Part shown: piece by piece, positions 50,445 through 61,471 of the stretch
Position numbering within the stretch: the first letter of the stretch is position 1
Layout of the letters: the number at the start of each line of letters is the position of its first letter
Origin: Strobilurus pachycystidiatus
Lineage: Eukaryota; Basidiomycota; Agaricomycetes; Agaricales; Physalacriaceae
NCBI GenBank assembly: GCA_019915135.1
Contig: JAHLMK010000012.1
Span: forward strand, 1,240,001-1,304,000
Direction: 5' to 3'
Length of the DNA stretch: 64,000 bases
Position numbers and translations under genes: made by a program
Notes under the pieces: model-generated
Told to the model about the DNA's origin: nothing
Databases searched by the model: none
The model's input: only the letters and a program-made list of their open reading frames with translations

Positions 50445-51346
50445 TGATGCAGGATGTGGAGGAGTAAAAAGGCTTACGAGCCGCTTCGGCATCGAGATGA
50501 GTCATTGTTGTTTGTTTACAGGACGCCATCAGGTGATAGCCTCTCCTCACTCCCGCCATGGCACACGCAATGTTCAGCCATTGCTGAGTTCCAGACTCAA
50601 GAAAGTCACGGAAAGTGCGTTAATCACGCTCTTCCTCCAATTTTTCACCTGTTAACGACTCTGATGTACGCATCGTTCTGCATGCCATTTTCCTGTTGTA
50701 AAGTCATGGAAGACGTCAAAATTAAAACATCTTCCTCTTGATTTCTGCTAGATAACTGGGGGGCATCGCCTTATGACGCCACGCGTATCATCTGTCTCTC
50801 GTCCCATCCCCCACGTTGATGGCCTTGTAGACCGATGATATCAATCGATCCAATGCCTTATCATTTCTCCCTGGGTCTGGATAACAAACCCAAGAGGACT
50901 TCATTTCCTTTATGACTCGCGTATGTCCCCAACCAATTGGATAACGCTGGTCGGTGGTACATGACAGGGCATTCAGTCAGTCCCGATGGCGTATATTGAC
51001 CCGTGAATTTCAGAATCGATCCCGAATCCTTGCTATCTATTCCGAGACCACGTTCCTCCATCCCGTTTCCTTGTGCCTACGTCCTCCCTGAGGTTTTATT
51101 TTATCGGGTATCGCCCGGACACGATGGATGACGATTGTAGTGTATTGATCGATGGAACACGCTCACTCTTTCGCAAGGAGCCTTTCTCCACGCTAGGACT
51201 TACCGGCGGAGGTTGGTGGTGGATCGTTCGTCGAACTGATTGAAAAAGGAAAGCTGGTCTATGCTCCGGACACTGACACAGGTGTCAGGATCCTTTCAGC
51301 GTGCATTATAAAGGCGGCGACTCCAACTCTCTGAAACTCAACCAAC
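50445..51346. other. Divergent promoter region (bZIP / DUF6593-like)
   Basis: About 900 bp between divergent genes holds both promoters. No gene was seen. A TATA box for the plus-strand gene is listed separately. Confidence 0.6.
51307..51313 (+). promoter_or_regulatory. TATA box of the DUF6593-like gene
   Basis: TATAAAG lies 40 bp upstream of the ATG and implies a very short leader of perhaps 10 nt. If the true start codon is the one chosen, ribosome loading on such a leader would be unusual. Confidence 0.5.
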
Positions 51347-52095
51347 ATGTCTGATCTCAGCCTTCGCTTCGAGTATCCCACCTCTGACAATTTCGACATG
51401 CGTACGTTCAAGGTCTACCAAGCTCCAGACGCTGCCGAAGGCGCTGACATCGAGCTTTACCGCGTGAGTTCTGCTGCGCTTTCTTCTTGGCGCAGGCTGC
51501 CTGATCGGTGCATCTAGTTTTTTCACCCTATGACGGGCCTAACGTCGGGGTCCACGAGTTTTCATCGACAGAACCTCAAGACTGGCGTGTTTGAGTCGGC
51601 AGGATCTGTGGAGTGGTTCTCCAATCACAACGCTACCGTTCAGTTCGGCGTGAATCAGGTGCGTGGATACAAAAGTCAAGAGATACGACTTTTACTCACA
51701 CATCTAATCTTAGTTTCATATCCGAGAGCTCAGGAAGCCCAAGAAATCAAAGAGCGAGTGAGTGTTTGATCCTGAGAATCTTAGAGCATTCTATTACTTG
51801 GAGCATTATTCATTCCATTCAGATCCCGCCGTTTCAAGGCAGGAAACGCCGAGTATAAGTGGAAAAAGGCAGACAACGATACTGACATATTCGTAAGGCT
51901 TCACTATTAGTTCAGTTGCCTCGCGATAACTGAATGGGACCTTGGTAGTGCGTCGACTCGAAAGGGAAGACGGTTGCCTCTTGGTCTCAAGAAACTCTTA
52001 CCCTTTCTGTCTCGTCCAAAGTGGAAGGGATCTTGGACCGCGTGGTCGTCACCTGTTTCCTCAACCTTTGGGTAATGCACCTTGGAGATTGGTAG
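51347..52095 (+). CDS. DUF6593-like protein
   Basis: Five exons (51347-51463, 51518-51658, 51714-51757, 51823-51892, 51949-52095) sum to 172 residues. The order of segments is LSLRFEYPTSDNF, SVEWFSNHNATVQFG, RRFKAGNAEYKWKKADND, CVDSKGKTVASWSQ and ILDRVVVTCFLNLWVMHLGD. The last, with its ILD-x-hydrophobic-VTC-hydrophobic-LNLW pattern, is the hallmark of the DUF6593 family expanded in Agaricomycetes. It is likely a beta-sandwich of the tubby-like/LOR kind with a C-terminal hydrophobic helix. Function is unknown. There is no signal peptide. A short 44-nt exon encodes the basic FHIRELRKPKKSKSE segment. The assignment is from motif memory, not a search. Confidence 0.8.
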
Positions 52096-53376
52096 CATCT
52101 TTCAGGCGTGGCGTATCGAATGGCATCAAACATATATCACAACGTATATCAGTATAATCTCAGCTGTAATAATCTCTAAGAGACGGACGTCGGCTCTCAG
52201 ATACCAGATAAGTGCCAGTCAGATGGCCGCGTGCGCCACACTGTAGGTTGCCCGCAAGAACTCGCGGCCCCACCTGAATCGTTGATAGCGCCCGTTGTCA
52301 TCGATATAACAGTATGGACAGAGATATGGCCGTTTCCTGTCCTTTGGATACCTTTCTGCGTTGCTAATACAACTGACGGGCGTCAACTACACAAAAAGAG
52401 ATTGGAGATGAAGAATCACCTGCCAGTAGTTTCCTTTCAAGGCATCCGTTGCGAAAGAGAACAAAAGCTTTGATCCTTGAAGGCACTCCCATCTATCAGT
52501 GTGGCGAGAGACATTGATGGTTGCTAATGCAAAGTCAGAAAGTGGGCTTTATTCACAATCATCCAAGTGTCCAGGATCGCAACAACCATCATTTGGCAGA
52601 TGGACGTTCGTAGGCGCGGGGGCGAGGGTCAACCGGTACCGGACCTCGGACCGGTTCCATTCTAGGGTCATACGCGTACACGGTTTGGGTCAACCCGCCC
52701 ATCACGAATCAACTCAAACTCAGAAACGTCAGACTGTGGACTGGGCACATTCCGCGTCCATGGCTGTGCACGCAGTACAGGCGAAAACAAGCCGTTGTCA
52801 GCGGTGTAAGAGCCTTGGCGGGTCTTTGGACGTGCCCATCCTGTTTCCGTCCATCCTTCGTGAGCGACACGGTGATGGCTGGCGATGTTGCGTAGATATG
52901 CTGGCAACAGCTGGGCGGTGACCGCTGTCCGGGAATGGTCCCATATTCACTCGAGGATCCAGAAAGTATGTCCCCGCCCACCCCGGCCGACAACAGCAAT
53001 CCGGCCGTGCTGCGTGCCAACTGCGTATCCAAGAATACCAGCGTATATTCGTCGGGCCTCGTCTGATCGATACGACCTCCGTATCGTTACCGCATCCGGA
53101 TCCAAGGAATGTTGTTTTGAATGCCCACCAGGTCCAAATCAGCAACCTTCAACAGGGAGTCTCCTTGGCGACCGGTACTGATCTGTGCATTACGCCCGAA
53201 GAAGGATCTGTACAAGTCGCGCGGTATTGTAACATGGCCTAACAACATGACCGTGGGCTGTTTCTAAGGTATTTCAGCCCTCTCCCCTTTATAAACACGG
53301 ATCTTTTCATAGTCGTCAGGTACCCCCCACCGAACGCACCTCTTCGCAAAGGCACTCCCTCCCAGCTTCTGTCAGA
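52096..53376. other. Gene-poor tract with an unexplained open stretch
   Basis: No gene is supported. From about 52940 to 53241 one plus-strand frame stays open for 100 codons and ends QQGVSLATGTDLCITPEEGS, then VQVARYCNMA and a stop. It has no ATG, and the minus strand is also open there. It may be a last exon or a relic. A TATAAA at 53290-53295 lies 82 bp upstream of the next gene. Confidence 0.4.
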
Positions 53377-54281
53377 ATGACGACTCTGCCATCCTTTGTC
53401 GAATTGATGTCTACGCTGGGGGTCGATGCAACCAGCCGGCCGCAGGACGATGGCGCGTCTTCGCCGCACTCCTCCCGCTCGGTTTCCCCACATTCACATC
53501 CGTCATCTGGTTCGCCGACTCGATCCAAGTCGAGCCCATCACTTCGCGAACCCACCCATCGCGTTACGGCTCGCTATTCTCCTTATTCTCCGACACTGGT
53601 GTGTGGCTCGTCTTTCTCGCCTGGATCTTTAATTAACACCCACGTTCAGCTATCCTCTCGACGCGGAAGCATATCATCCGTGTCGTCCAGTTCCTCTTCA
53701 TCTTCCTTTTCTTCTCCCGACCTCGAACGGCGTAAGCTGCCCGTGAGTCACTTGTCTCTTGGCATCTGATGATTTGACCGTCCTGACAACGATCCTCAAA
53801 GGACTCGCCCCGTCACAGCACATCTCCTCCTCGACGCCGACGCAAGGACAATAAATTAACTGTCAACATCTTTGGCTCGTCGACGGATTTGTCCGCCAAT
53901 ACGCCCATATCTATTTACGTGCGGCGTAAGACACCCGGCGCATCGCCTACGTCCTCTGTATTCTATGGCTCTAGTAGCTCCCCCGACAGTTCTCCAGCAA
54001 TGTCTCCGATGCCATTCTCCCTCCCGACTCTCCCCACCGCCTTATCAGCTCATTCAGAGCATTTTCCATCGCTCAATGATTCTGATGTGAAGCGGCCCGC
54101 GTTGATTGATCGCAATTCGCGATCCCGACCTACATCTCCCCTTCACAAAGGCAAGAGCCTTTCGGATATGTTTGAGGGCGTTTCATTGGGCCGACACTTC
54201 CGCCGTCACACTGGCATTCGCATCTCTTCCCCCGCATCACCAGACATGGACCCCCGTCCCCGCACCATCCATCTCGACTGA
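53377..54281 (+). CDS. Ser/Pro-rich disordered protein of unknown function
   Basis: Two exons (53377-53742, 53802-54281; 59-nt intron) encode 281 residues. The N-terminus MTTLPSFVELMSTLGVDATS looks like a short structured helix. The rest is low-complexity (SSPHSSRSVSPHSHPSSGSP; SSSSSSSSFSSPDLERRK) with basic patches (SPPRRRRKDNK) that could act as nuclear signals. There are many SP/TP sites, so proline-directed phosphorylation is likely. The end (KSLSDMFEGVSLGRHFRRHT) is again more ordered. I recognise no catalytic or binding domain. It is probably a fungus-specific regulatory or scaffold protein. It converges with the G-patch gene. Confidence 0.75.
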
Positions 54282-54689
54282 TGGTTGATTTACGATCTAG
54301 CCGCAGCGGCTACTCGTTGTATATTTTTGATGGACTTCCAGAGAACCTTTGTAATAGTATCTTTGCCGGCGGTACTTGTTTTAACCAGTATACCACTCAC
54401 ACTCATTTGGACGCTCCCACTCTCTTTTGGTTTCCTTGCTTCTGGTGTTCATTTTTGGTTCGATGGGTCTTGCTGTGCTTGTAGTAACACGTTCATTGCT
54501 GTTTCCATGACAAGTGCCCCACTTGCACTTGCGTACATACTATCTTTAACATTCTGTTGTTACTGCATTCTTGTTGTGTCGTGAGGGAATATTACAATCA
54601 CATCACATTGCACAAATATCAATCGCGCATCAAACAGACCGAAATTTCTATGGAACGAGTGGATACGGCACCGCTCACAGGTGATATAT
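54282..54689. other. Convergent 3' intergenic region
   Basis: T-rich sequence lies between two convergent stops, fitting two terminators. No gene was seen. Confidence 0.6.
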
Positions 54690-55956
54690 CTAATGATCAT
54701 CCTCCTTGACACCCGGACAAGCAGATTCCATGTCCTCGTCGTCCTCATACTGAGTGCCACACCAGAAGCAGTACGCATACTTGTATCGGAGGTAGGTCAA
54801 AACCAGTTCGAGACGATCCTGTGCCTGTGTGCCTCAAAATTAGGCAACGAATATACACTGTTAGGAACCTACGAACGAACCTGGAGACGCAGGAACTGTG
54901 CAACCTCTTCTATATCATCCAGGGCAAACTCAGGATCTACGCCTTTCTCGGTGGCGTCATCTGAATGATCCTCGAGAGCCTGGAGCGCTTCTGATTGCAT
55001 CTGCAGTCGAAGACGCGTTGCGGTATCGCGCGCGAAGGGTAGGACCACCGTGCCGTCCCTCTCAAGCGCATCCATCAGGCCAGCAGGAAACGAGTCCGAA
55101 TTAGCGGGATTCAACCACAAGACGTTGAACTAAAAGATGATCAATCGGTAAGTATAACAACAATAAGCGAGATAATGTTGCTGCTACTAACGTTCTTTCC
55201 ATCCTTCTCATCAAGCGTAACGCAGGTTCGTTGCGCCGATACTGTGGAGAAAACTCGGCGTTGGCTTTATCTGGTTGCGAGGGTGATAGGACTCTAGAGG
55301 CGGACACGTACCTAGCTGGCCTTCAGCTCTTCGTTCTGCATATTCCTGCTTGGCGCGGTCACGGAAATGAGCCTGGCCTGATGATTCGGCCATCTTCGCC
55401 ATCTTGGCGATACGCTCAGCGGCGGTTGGGGAGAGAGCCCGTTTGCGGTTACCGATACCCTTCCTTCCTATAGAACAACAAAGGCTGTGATAAGTGGCCA
55501 CACTTGAGAACGCAACGATTCCATGGACACACCTTCCCATTCATTCAACGGGAGCGGTTCCGTTTTGTGTCCGCTCTTGGAGGGTGCCACAATGGGCTGG
55601 GTAGCCGACGACGAGGCTGGGTTCTGTGCTTCGGCGGGACCATCGATGTCGGCAGTCGTCTTTCCTAGAGACTGCCCAGGTTTGAAGCCCATCTTTAGCA
55701 TCATCGCCATAGCCTTGTTGCCCGAGCCTAGTTCTTCCTGTTCCTCTTTGGCTCTTTCGAACAGACTTTTGCTGAGCCCTTCCTCGCGTGCTTCAAGCTC
55801 CAGTTCCCGACGGCTTTTCTGGCGGTTCTGCTGGCTCTTTATGAAGGCCTGTTTCTGTGCATCTTTGCGGATATCGCTGTAGGTCTGCTGTTTCGAGGTA
55901 GATGCAGACTCGACGAGGAACTTATCGGAAAGGTAATCATCCTCATCATCGGACAT
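54690..55956 (-). CDS. GPATCH11: G-patch domain protein, GPATCH11 family
   Basis: Five exons. The protein begins MSDDEDDYLSDKFLVES, acidic as in the family. A Gln/Arg/Glu-rich helical stretch (QKQAFIKSQQNRQKSRRELE) follows. The G-patch is NKAMAMMLKMGFKPGQSLGK, then after an insert PLPLNEWEG joined across an intron to RKGIGNRKRALSP. A coiled segment (FRDRAKQEYAERRAE) comes next. The conserved C-terminal DUF4187 block is AQDRLELVLTYLRYKYAYCF, then WCGTQYEDDEDMESACPG and VKEDDH. The C-x-x-C-G-x-x-Y and CPG-x-x-E-x-x-H pattern is diagnostic. G-patch proteins activate DEAH helicases in splicing or ribosome assembly; the human homologue is nuclear and linked to retinal disease. The helicase partner here is unknown. 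Confidence 0.92.
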
Positions 55957-56316
55957 GGCAGAAGTTGTTGAAGCATAATGGTGGCACGATCACAGGTGCT
56001 CGATCGACATTGATTTGTTTACTTCAAGGTTAGGAAGTAAGCTCAAGTGGCTCAATCAGACGAGGATAATCGTAAAAATCATAAACGTCTCGTTAATTGA
56101 AAGAACAACGGCACAGTGGCGTTTACGATAAAGACGGGGCAGCACCACGACATCTCGACTACTTCGAAGCTATGGAAATAAAAGTAGTTAACGTGAGAAC
56201 AAAGTTATCAATAGCTCGATTCACTGGGAAATAAGACGTCGTGTGGCGACGTGAATGTATGGACGGCATGGATGAACAGAGTGAGTTGTGTGGTGAACGT
56301 TATCGTGGTCATGAGA
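55957..56316. other. Intergenic, no gene seen
   Basis: Both neighbours are on the minus strand. It holds the G-patch gene promoter and the RRM gene 3' end. Confidence 0.6.
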
Positions 56317-57498
56317 TTAGACGGCGGCAACGACGGGAGCAGCACCAGCCGGGGCGGGCGCCGCCTCAGCAGCAGCAGGAGCAGCACCGTCCTCAGCGTC
56401 TTCGTCGTGAGGAGTGTTGACAGCAATCTTGACGGCAATGTTTCTTCCACCGACTTCCTTGCCCTCAAGAGCCTCAAGAGCCTTGAGCTGCTGCTCCTTG
56501 CTGCCGACGTCTACAAAGCCATAGCCCTTGCTGCGCCTGGGCTGGCCCCAGCGCCTGCGGACAATGCGTGCAGACACGACGTCAATGCTGGCCTCGGTGA
56601 AGAGGGCTTTGAGACCGTCGTCGTCGATATTGAAGCCGAGGTTGGCGACGAAGAGCATGGTCGTGGACGGCACGCCTTCGGGAGCTTCGCCAGCCGGGCG
56701 CGGGGCACGGGGTGTCTTGGGCTTGCGAGCCGCCTTCTTCTTGGGAGCAGCTGGGTCTGTGGCAGTTTCACCATCTGCAGGGGTGGCAGGGGCGGGGGTC
56801 TCGGCGCCCTCCACGGCCGTCTTGGCCTTGCTCTTGCGCTGTGCACGGATGAGACACGCACAGAGAGACAGACAGCACACATACCGCGCTTTTCTTTTTC
56901 TTCTTGGGCTTGGCAGCCTCATCAGTGCCCGCGGGAGCAGGGGCACCTTCAGTCGGAGCGGCTGCCTCGCCATTGGCCTCGGCCTCTGTGACCTCCCCGG
57001 GAACAGCCTTGCTGCCTCGCCTGCCGGGTCTCCTCTTAGCCTTTTTCTCCTTCCTCTCCTTGTCCTTCTGGTCGGACGGTTTGGCAATCTCGATGATGAC
57101 CTGCCGACCATCGAGCTCCTTCTGGTTCAGAGCTTCGACGGCCTTCTTCGCGGCATCCTCAGTGGCCAGGGCAACAAAGCCGTAGCCAGCAGAGCGGGTG
57201 CCGCGCAAGATAACCTGGGCGGAGAGACTGCGAGGGAAAGGGCAGGTGAGATTGTGGCGCGATGGACGAGGCTGTGCAGACATACACGTCGCTTTGAACA
57301 GGCGCGAAGAACGCCTTCAACCCCTCATCCGTGGTAGAATACGCAAGATTGCCAGCAAAGACCTGGGCGAGTCAGAATGCGCCCGGAAAGCGACGGAAAA
57401 GGGGAAATACACACCTTGAAGCCAGGCGTTTCTTCCTTTTCTTGCGTAGCCGGAGGCGCGCCGTTCTGAGGGACTTGGGCGGCGGGGGCGTCAGACAT
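56317..57498 (-). CDS. Two-RRM RNA-binding protein
   Basis: Four exons. It starts MSDAPAAQVPQNGAPPATQE. RRM1 has RNP2 VFAGNLAYSTTDEGLKAFFA and RNP1 SAGYGFVALATEDAAKKAVE. A basic, low-complexity linker follows (KDKERKEKKAKRRPGRRGSK, then EAAKPKKKKKSARKSKAKTA). RRM2 has RNP2 MLFVANLGFNIDDDGLKALF and RNP1 SKGYGFVDVGSKEQQLKALE. The end is Ala/Pro-rich. The two RRMs flanking a Lys-rich linker resemble fungal Rnp24-like or nucleolin-type factors, probably nuclear. The RNA target is unknown. The first exon is 84 nt (57415-57498). The strongly biased Ala/Lys composition makes the opposite strand open too, which creates long shadow frames. Confidence 0.9.
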
Positions 57499-58476
57499 TT
57501 TGAGGTGGTGCGTGGGGAATGTAATCGAGCAAAGCTGGGGAGCGAACCGGTTGTTCTTGTCAGTGAAAGGTTAAAGAGGCCTCGTGGCGCTGGGATTCTG
57601 ATTTCGTCCATCATTTTGTACATGTTGTGCTGCACCTTCTGAGTGATGTCTCCATGCCATTCGCCATCTATGATTCATGCCTCAATTCAGTCTGTATTAT
57701 TATGCCGCTCTGCTGTCAGTGTGTTCAAGAATACTATCTTTGGTTGTGCGAATGCAGCTTTCTCGCGTACCTTCCGCGATTGCGCGCGCTTCCATAGTCG
57801 CGCCTCGTGGCGTAGAGTCAAGACGCGTCTATTCGAAGACTCCACCGGAATGGGGACAGTGTCCCTCCAACTAACTTGATTTGTAGGCCTCAAGTCAGTT
57901 GTCAACGTGATCAACACATAGGTCCAAGAAGTCCTTACCTGCAACGTTGAGTCCCCAGTGTTCAGCGATCAGCGATCAGCACTATTGGCCAGCACTGACC
58001 ATGGTCATTGATGAACGCGTTCGATGGTCCCCCTTCCATCAGACCCGCCCTTCCGAAGCTGCTTGAACTTGAAGCTTCCGTCGTATCGCGCCCCAAGTCA
58101 CGAGTTGCAGGTCAGAAGCAGTTCGTTTGAACGATCGGGTCCGCAGCCTCAATAAACGCGAATCATTCAGTCGATCCTTACAATGCGCCATCTTCTAGTA
58201 TTTTGGCCTACGCGTCCGTCCAATGGGTATCATTCCAACCAGTCTGTGCCCTCCCGGCGCTGACACTGGTCTGAGCTCCGACATGCCAGAAGGAAGGAGG
58301 TTTCCGCGACCCTGCATCATTTTGACATAAGCTTCAAATGCCAAGTTTTCATCAACCGGTCTTGGAACGCCTGCATCTTTGCATCCCCCTCTCAGTCGCT
58401 CCCTCCGACTGTCCCCACCTCGCAGTCTCTGACTTGCACCTCCATTCTTTTATATCCCTCTCATTACTACGCACTC
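57499..58476. other. Divergent region (RRM gene / GH128 gene)
   Basis: It contains both promoters. A TTTTATAT element at 58448-58455 lies about 25 bp before the GH128 start codon. One short candidate frame is listed separately. Confidence 0.55.
57752..57874 (+). CDS. Possible tiny protein or first exon with a mitochondrial presequence
   Basis: A 40-codon frame reads MQLSRVPSAIARASIVAPRG, then VESRRVYSKTPPEWGQCPSN. It has Arg/Ser/Ala bias with no acidic residue before Glu22 and a RRVYS processing-site look. The same frame is open from an earlier ATG at 57677. No donor site gives a good continuation, so it may be a very small mitochondrial protein or chance. Confidence 0.25.
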   Translation: MQLSRVPSAIARASIVAPRGVESRRVYSKTPPEWGQCPSN

Positions 58477-60026
58477 ATGGCCATTAAACTCCTCAACCTG
58501 CTGGCAACAGCAACTCTCGCCATCATCGCTTGCTCGTACGGCGCCCAACCAGGTGCGGCGATGACTACGGGACACATCAACCGCGACGTCTATGCTCGCC
58601 ACGGCGTGAGCGGCCACAGTGCGAAGCGCGCCGTCCGCCAGGCCCGTCGTGCAGACAGCTCGGTTTGCAGAGCCCGCTCCTCCTCCGCGGAGGCTGCCTC
58701 GTCCACCGTGGCGTCCTCCACAGAGGCTGCCGAAACGACTTCTACTACTACGACAAAGAAGAAGACCGCTGCAAAGACTACCCAGGCTGCTGATACGACG
58801 ACCTGGGAGGCCGATGTTGCTGCCACCACGACCGCTTCATCCAACAGCGATTCATCCTCCACCTCCGGCTCCAAGTCTGGCTCCAAATCTGGCTCCTCCG
58901 GAAGCTCTAGTGGTGGCAAGACGGTCGCTACTCCTGGCGGCTCACCCTGCTCCAACAAGGTAGATCTGGGAATTATACTGATGTGGCTTCACATGGCTCA
59001 ACGACTTCTTCCCCCTCAAGGTCGGCTTCAGCTGGAACATGGGCGACTCGTCTGCCCTGACCACTTGGAGTGCTCCCGGTGGCCGCTGGTACATAACTTC
59101 CTCCCTCGTTCTTATTTGCTTCTCATACTAACCGTCCTCTCAGCGTTTACACCTGGAGCAGCTGGCCTCTTTCGACAGCCAGCGATGCTGGCTCCGTGGT
59201 TCTTCCCATGCTGTGGGGCAACGGCGGCGACAAGATCTCCGATTTCAAGACCAACATGCCGAAATACACCACCCCCACTGTCATCCTTGGCGTAAACGAG
59301 TACGTTATTCCGCTGTGCCCTCGGTCTCCATGGTTCCTTACGTTGTTCTTAATTAACTTTCTCAGACCCAACGAGAGCTCGCAGTCCAACATGTCTCCTC
59401 AGGACGCCGTCACCTTGTGGTGGGATCAAATGGAGCCCCAGACCGCTAACGGCCACCGCCTTTGCTCCCCCGCTGTTTCTTCCGCTGATAGCGGATTCAC
59501 CTGGATGCAGGAGTTCATGTCCCTCTGCAAGGGCTGCTCTGTGAACTTCTCAAATATCTAAACTCTTCGTCTTATTCTAATGGATCATCTAGATCTCCTG
59601 CGTCGCTACTCACTGGTACGGCACTGACCCACAAGCCTTCATCACCTACCAGAAGAAGTTCATTGGCGAATGGGGCCTTCCCCTTCTCGTCACCGAGTTC
59701 GCTGCCCATGTTCGTCCTGGCCTGATATTTCCAAAGCCTCCCTCACTCATAAATGTGTAGGACTTCTCCGGGCGCGTCACCGTCACCGATGATATCGCAT
59801 GGTCTTTCCTCAAGACCACGACTGAGTGGATGAACGGTGAAGACAACATCTGGGGCTACATGGCCTTTGGTGAGCACCTTCCTCTCTGTATTCTAGACAG
59901 TCACTAACCGCTGTCATAGGCGCTTTGGACGACATGGTCGGCGTGTCTGCTGCAGACCAGCTCCTCGACACCTCCAACAACGCTCCCAACAGTCTCGGCT
60001 GGGCATACCTCAATGCTAACTTCTAA
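58477..60026 (+). CDS. Secreted GH128 endo-beta-1,3-glucanase
   Basis: Seven exons (58477-58959, 59021-59088, 59144-59299, 59366-59540, 59593-59709, 59761-59869, 59920-60026) give 404 residues. A signal peptide (MAIKLLNLLATATLAIIACS) and a basic propeptide-like stretch are followed by a Ser/Thr linker with many O-glycosylation sites. The catalytic (beta/alpha)8 core begins GFSWNMGDSSALTTWSAPGG. It includes VLPMLWGNGGDKISDF, the acid/base Glu in VILGVNEPNESSQSNMSP, THWYGTDPQAFITYQKKFIG and the nucleophile Glu in LPLLVTEFAAHDFSGRVT. It ends WGYMAFGALDDMVGVSAADQ. The family includes Lentinula GLU1-type enzymes that cut cell-wall beta-1,3-glucan during fruiting-body autolysis. Exon 4 ends CKGCS at a GTGAAC donor, with the acceptor restoring ISCVATHWYG. 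Wall remodelling is the likely role. Confidence 0.93.
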
Positions 60027-61097
60027 TTTCAACTATGGTCTATTCCGGGATTTCTGTTGGCAGTTTTGTTTGATACCCTATTACTTACATGGTATGCTTG
60101 CATACTACATTCTCTCGATCTGACCATTCCTTGTAATACCTGTGGTTGTATTGGAATGCATCTTGCTACCGTCGGTTCAGCCCTCTTCCACATTTCACAC
60201 ATACTTCTAGACTCACAAACATCTCAACAGCGGTGGGTATATTAGAGATACAGATGAGAGATTTCGACGATGGTCAGAGTTCGAGAGAAAGGAGGAACTC
60301 TGACGCCAAACTAATGTGGAATAATCTGAGGATGACACCAGCGTAAGTGTAGCAGACCAGGTCGATAACTGGAGATAGTAAGACCTCTCGGTGACAGGAC
60401 GGGACCCCTGCCTTTTGACGCCCCTCGATAGACTGTTTCGATTATATCAATCATCTGCAGAGGTCATGTCAGACCGACATCAAGTAGATCATGGCATAGA
60501 CTGACCTAGGCCTCTTGCTTTTGAACATGGCCCGATAACGGAGACTGGAAGTGGACGACCATGGTCAGTCTGCTCATATCTTATTATTTGCCAGTTCACA
60601 GATCAATCAGGATGTGTTTACTACTGAGACTGAGGTGCCAGGACAACTTTGATCCTTTGAGTGTGCTTGTGGGCGTACCGACAAAAGAACATGACTGTGC
60701 AAGGATCGTAGAGCTTCGAACGCCACGATTAGCACATAAGATGGTCGGCAAAGAACGCAAATTGCACCTTGTTGAAATCAGGCACTTGTGGGATATCACA
60801 GGTACTTAGATGACGGCAAAATTCTGAAATTTCTCCGCCACGGAGTACAGTGTTTTGTCCATCATCATGCACTGGCCATGGCTGACCCAGCCGTTGTGGG
60901 ATGATATTAGGGAGTGGAAAAGGGTGTAATATTTGGGATGAGGCTTCTGGTAAGCCCGCTATAGACTATAGTCCGCCTACATGAACGACAGGGGAGAGCC
61001 AAAGCAGCCCAACCCTACATATCTACGTAAGTATGCAACAAATAAACTACACAACACGGAGACAAAAGAAAAGGGATGGTGGGTGGGGAAACAAATG
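60027..61097. other. Intergenic, no gene supported
   Basis: About 1.1 kb after the GH128 stop shows T-rich then mixed sequence with chance-like frames only. Confidence 0.5.
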
Positions 61098-61471
61098 CTA
61101 AAAACGAGGACGATGTGAGGACTTGGGCATGGACAAGACTAGGATCTGAAACGAGGGACAGAGCGGCGCGCGTCGCGCGCTGCAGTCGGCCACAGGTTGT
61201 TGTTGTTTACGCGGCACGGCCCACTGGACCCCGCCGGTTGTGGAAGGTGCGCACACGACGATGTCATCGCCTATGTTCAGCGACAACTTTGTCTGTACGT
61301 CTTGCCACGCTCTCTACCGCCCCACTAAGCCGAGCTCACCAGGTAGCCGTTTCGCAGGGCCTGGGTAGAACTTAGAGGGAGGGCAGGAGCATCCAATCCA
61401 AAAAAGAGAATCGGGTAGAAAGCAATGCCGAGGCGGCCGCAGAGCAATCCGTGCATGCCGACCATTGCCAT
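61098..61471 (-). CDS. Candidate small protein, unrecognised
   Basis: Exons 61340-61471 and 61098-61292 join in phase 0 over a 41-nt intron (GTGAGC...TACAG) to give 108 residues. The start MAMVGMHGLLCGRLGIAFYP plus ILFFGLDAPALPL could be a weak signal sequence. The second exon reads TKLSLNIGDDIVVCAPSTTG and GVQWAVPRKQQQPVADC. LSLNIGDDIVV resembles the first strands of an SH3-like barrel, but the typical tryptophan pair is not evident. The intron is shorter than others in the window. A plus-strand frame overlaps. Treat it as a hypothesis. Confidence 0.3.

Noticed and set aside
56528..57337. 269-codon plus-strand frame opposite the RRM gene
   Set aside because: It is the antisense shadow of the Ala/Lys-biased RRM protein, whose two RNP motif pairs and splice joins are clear.
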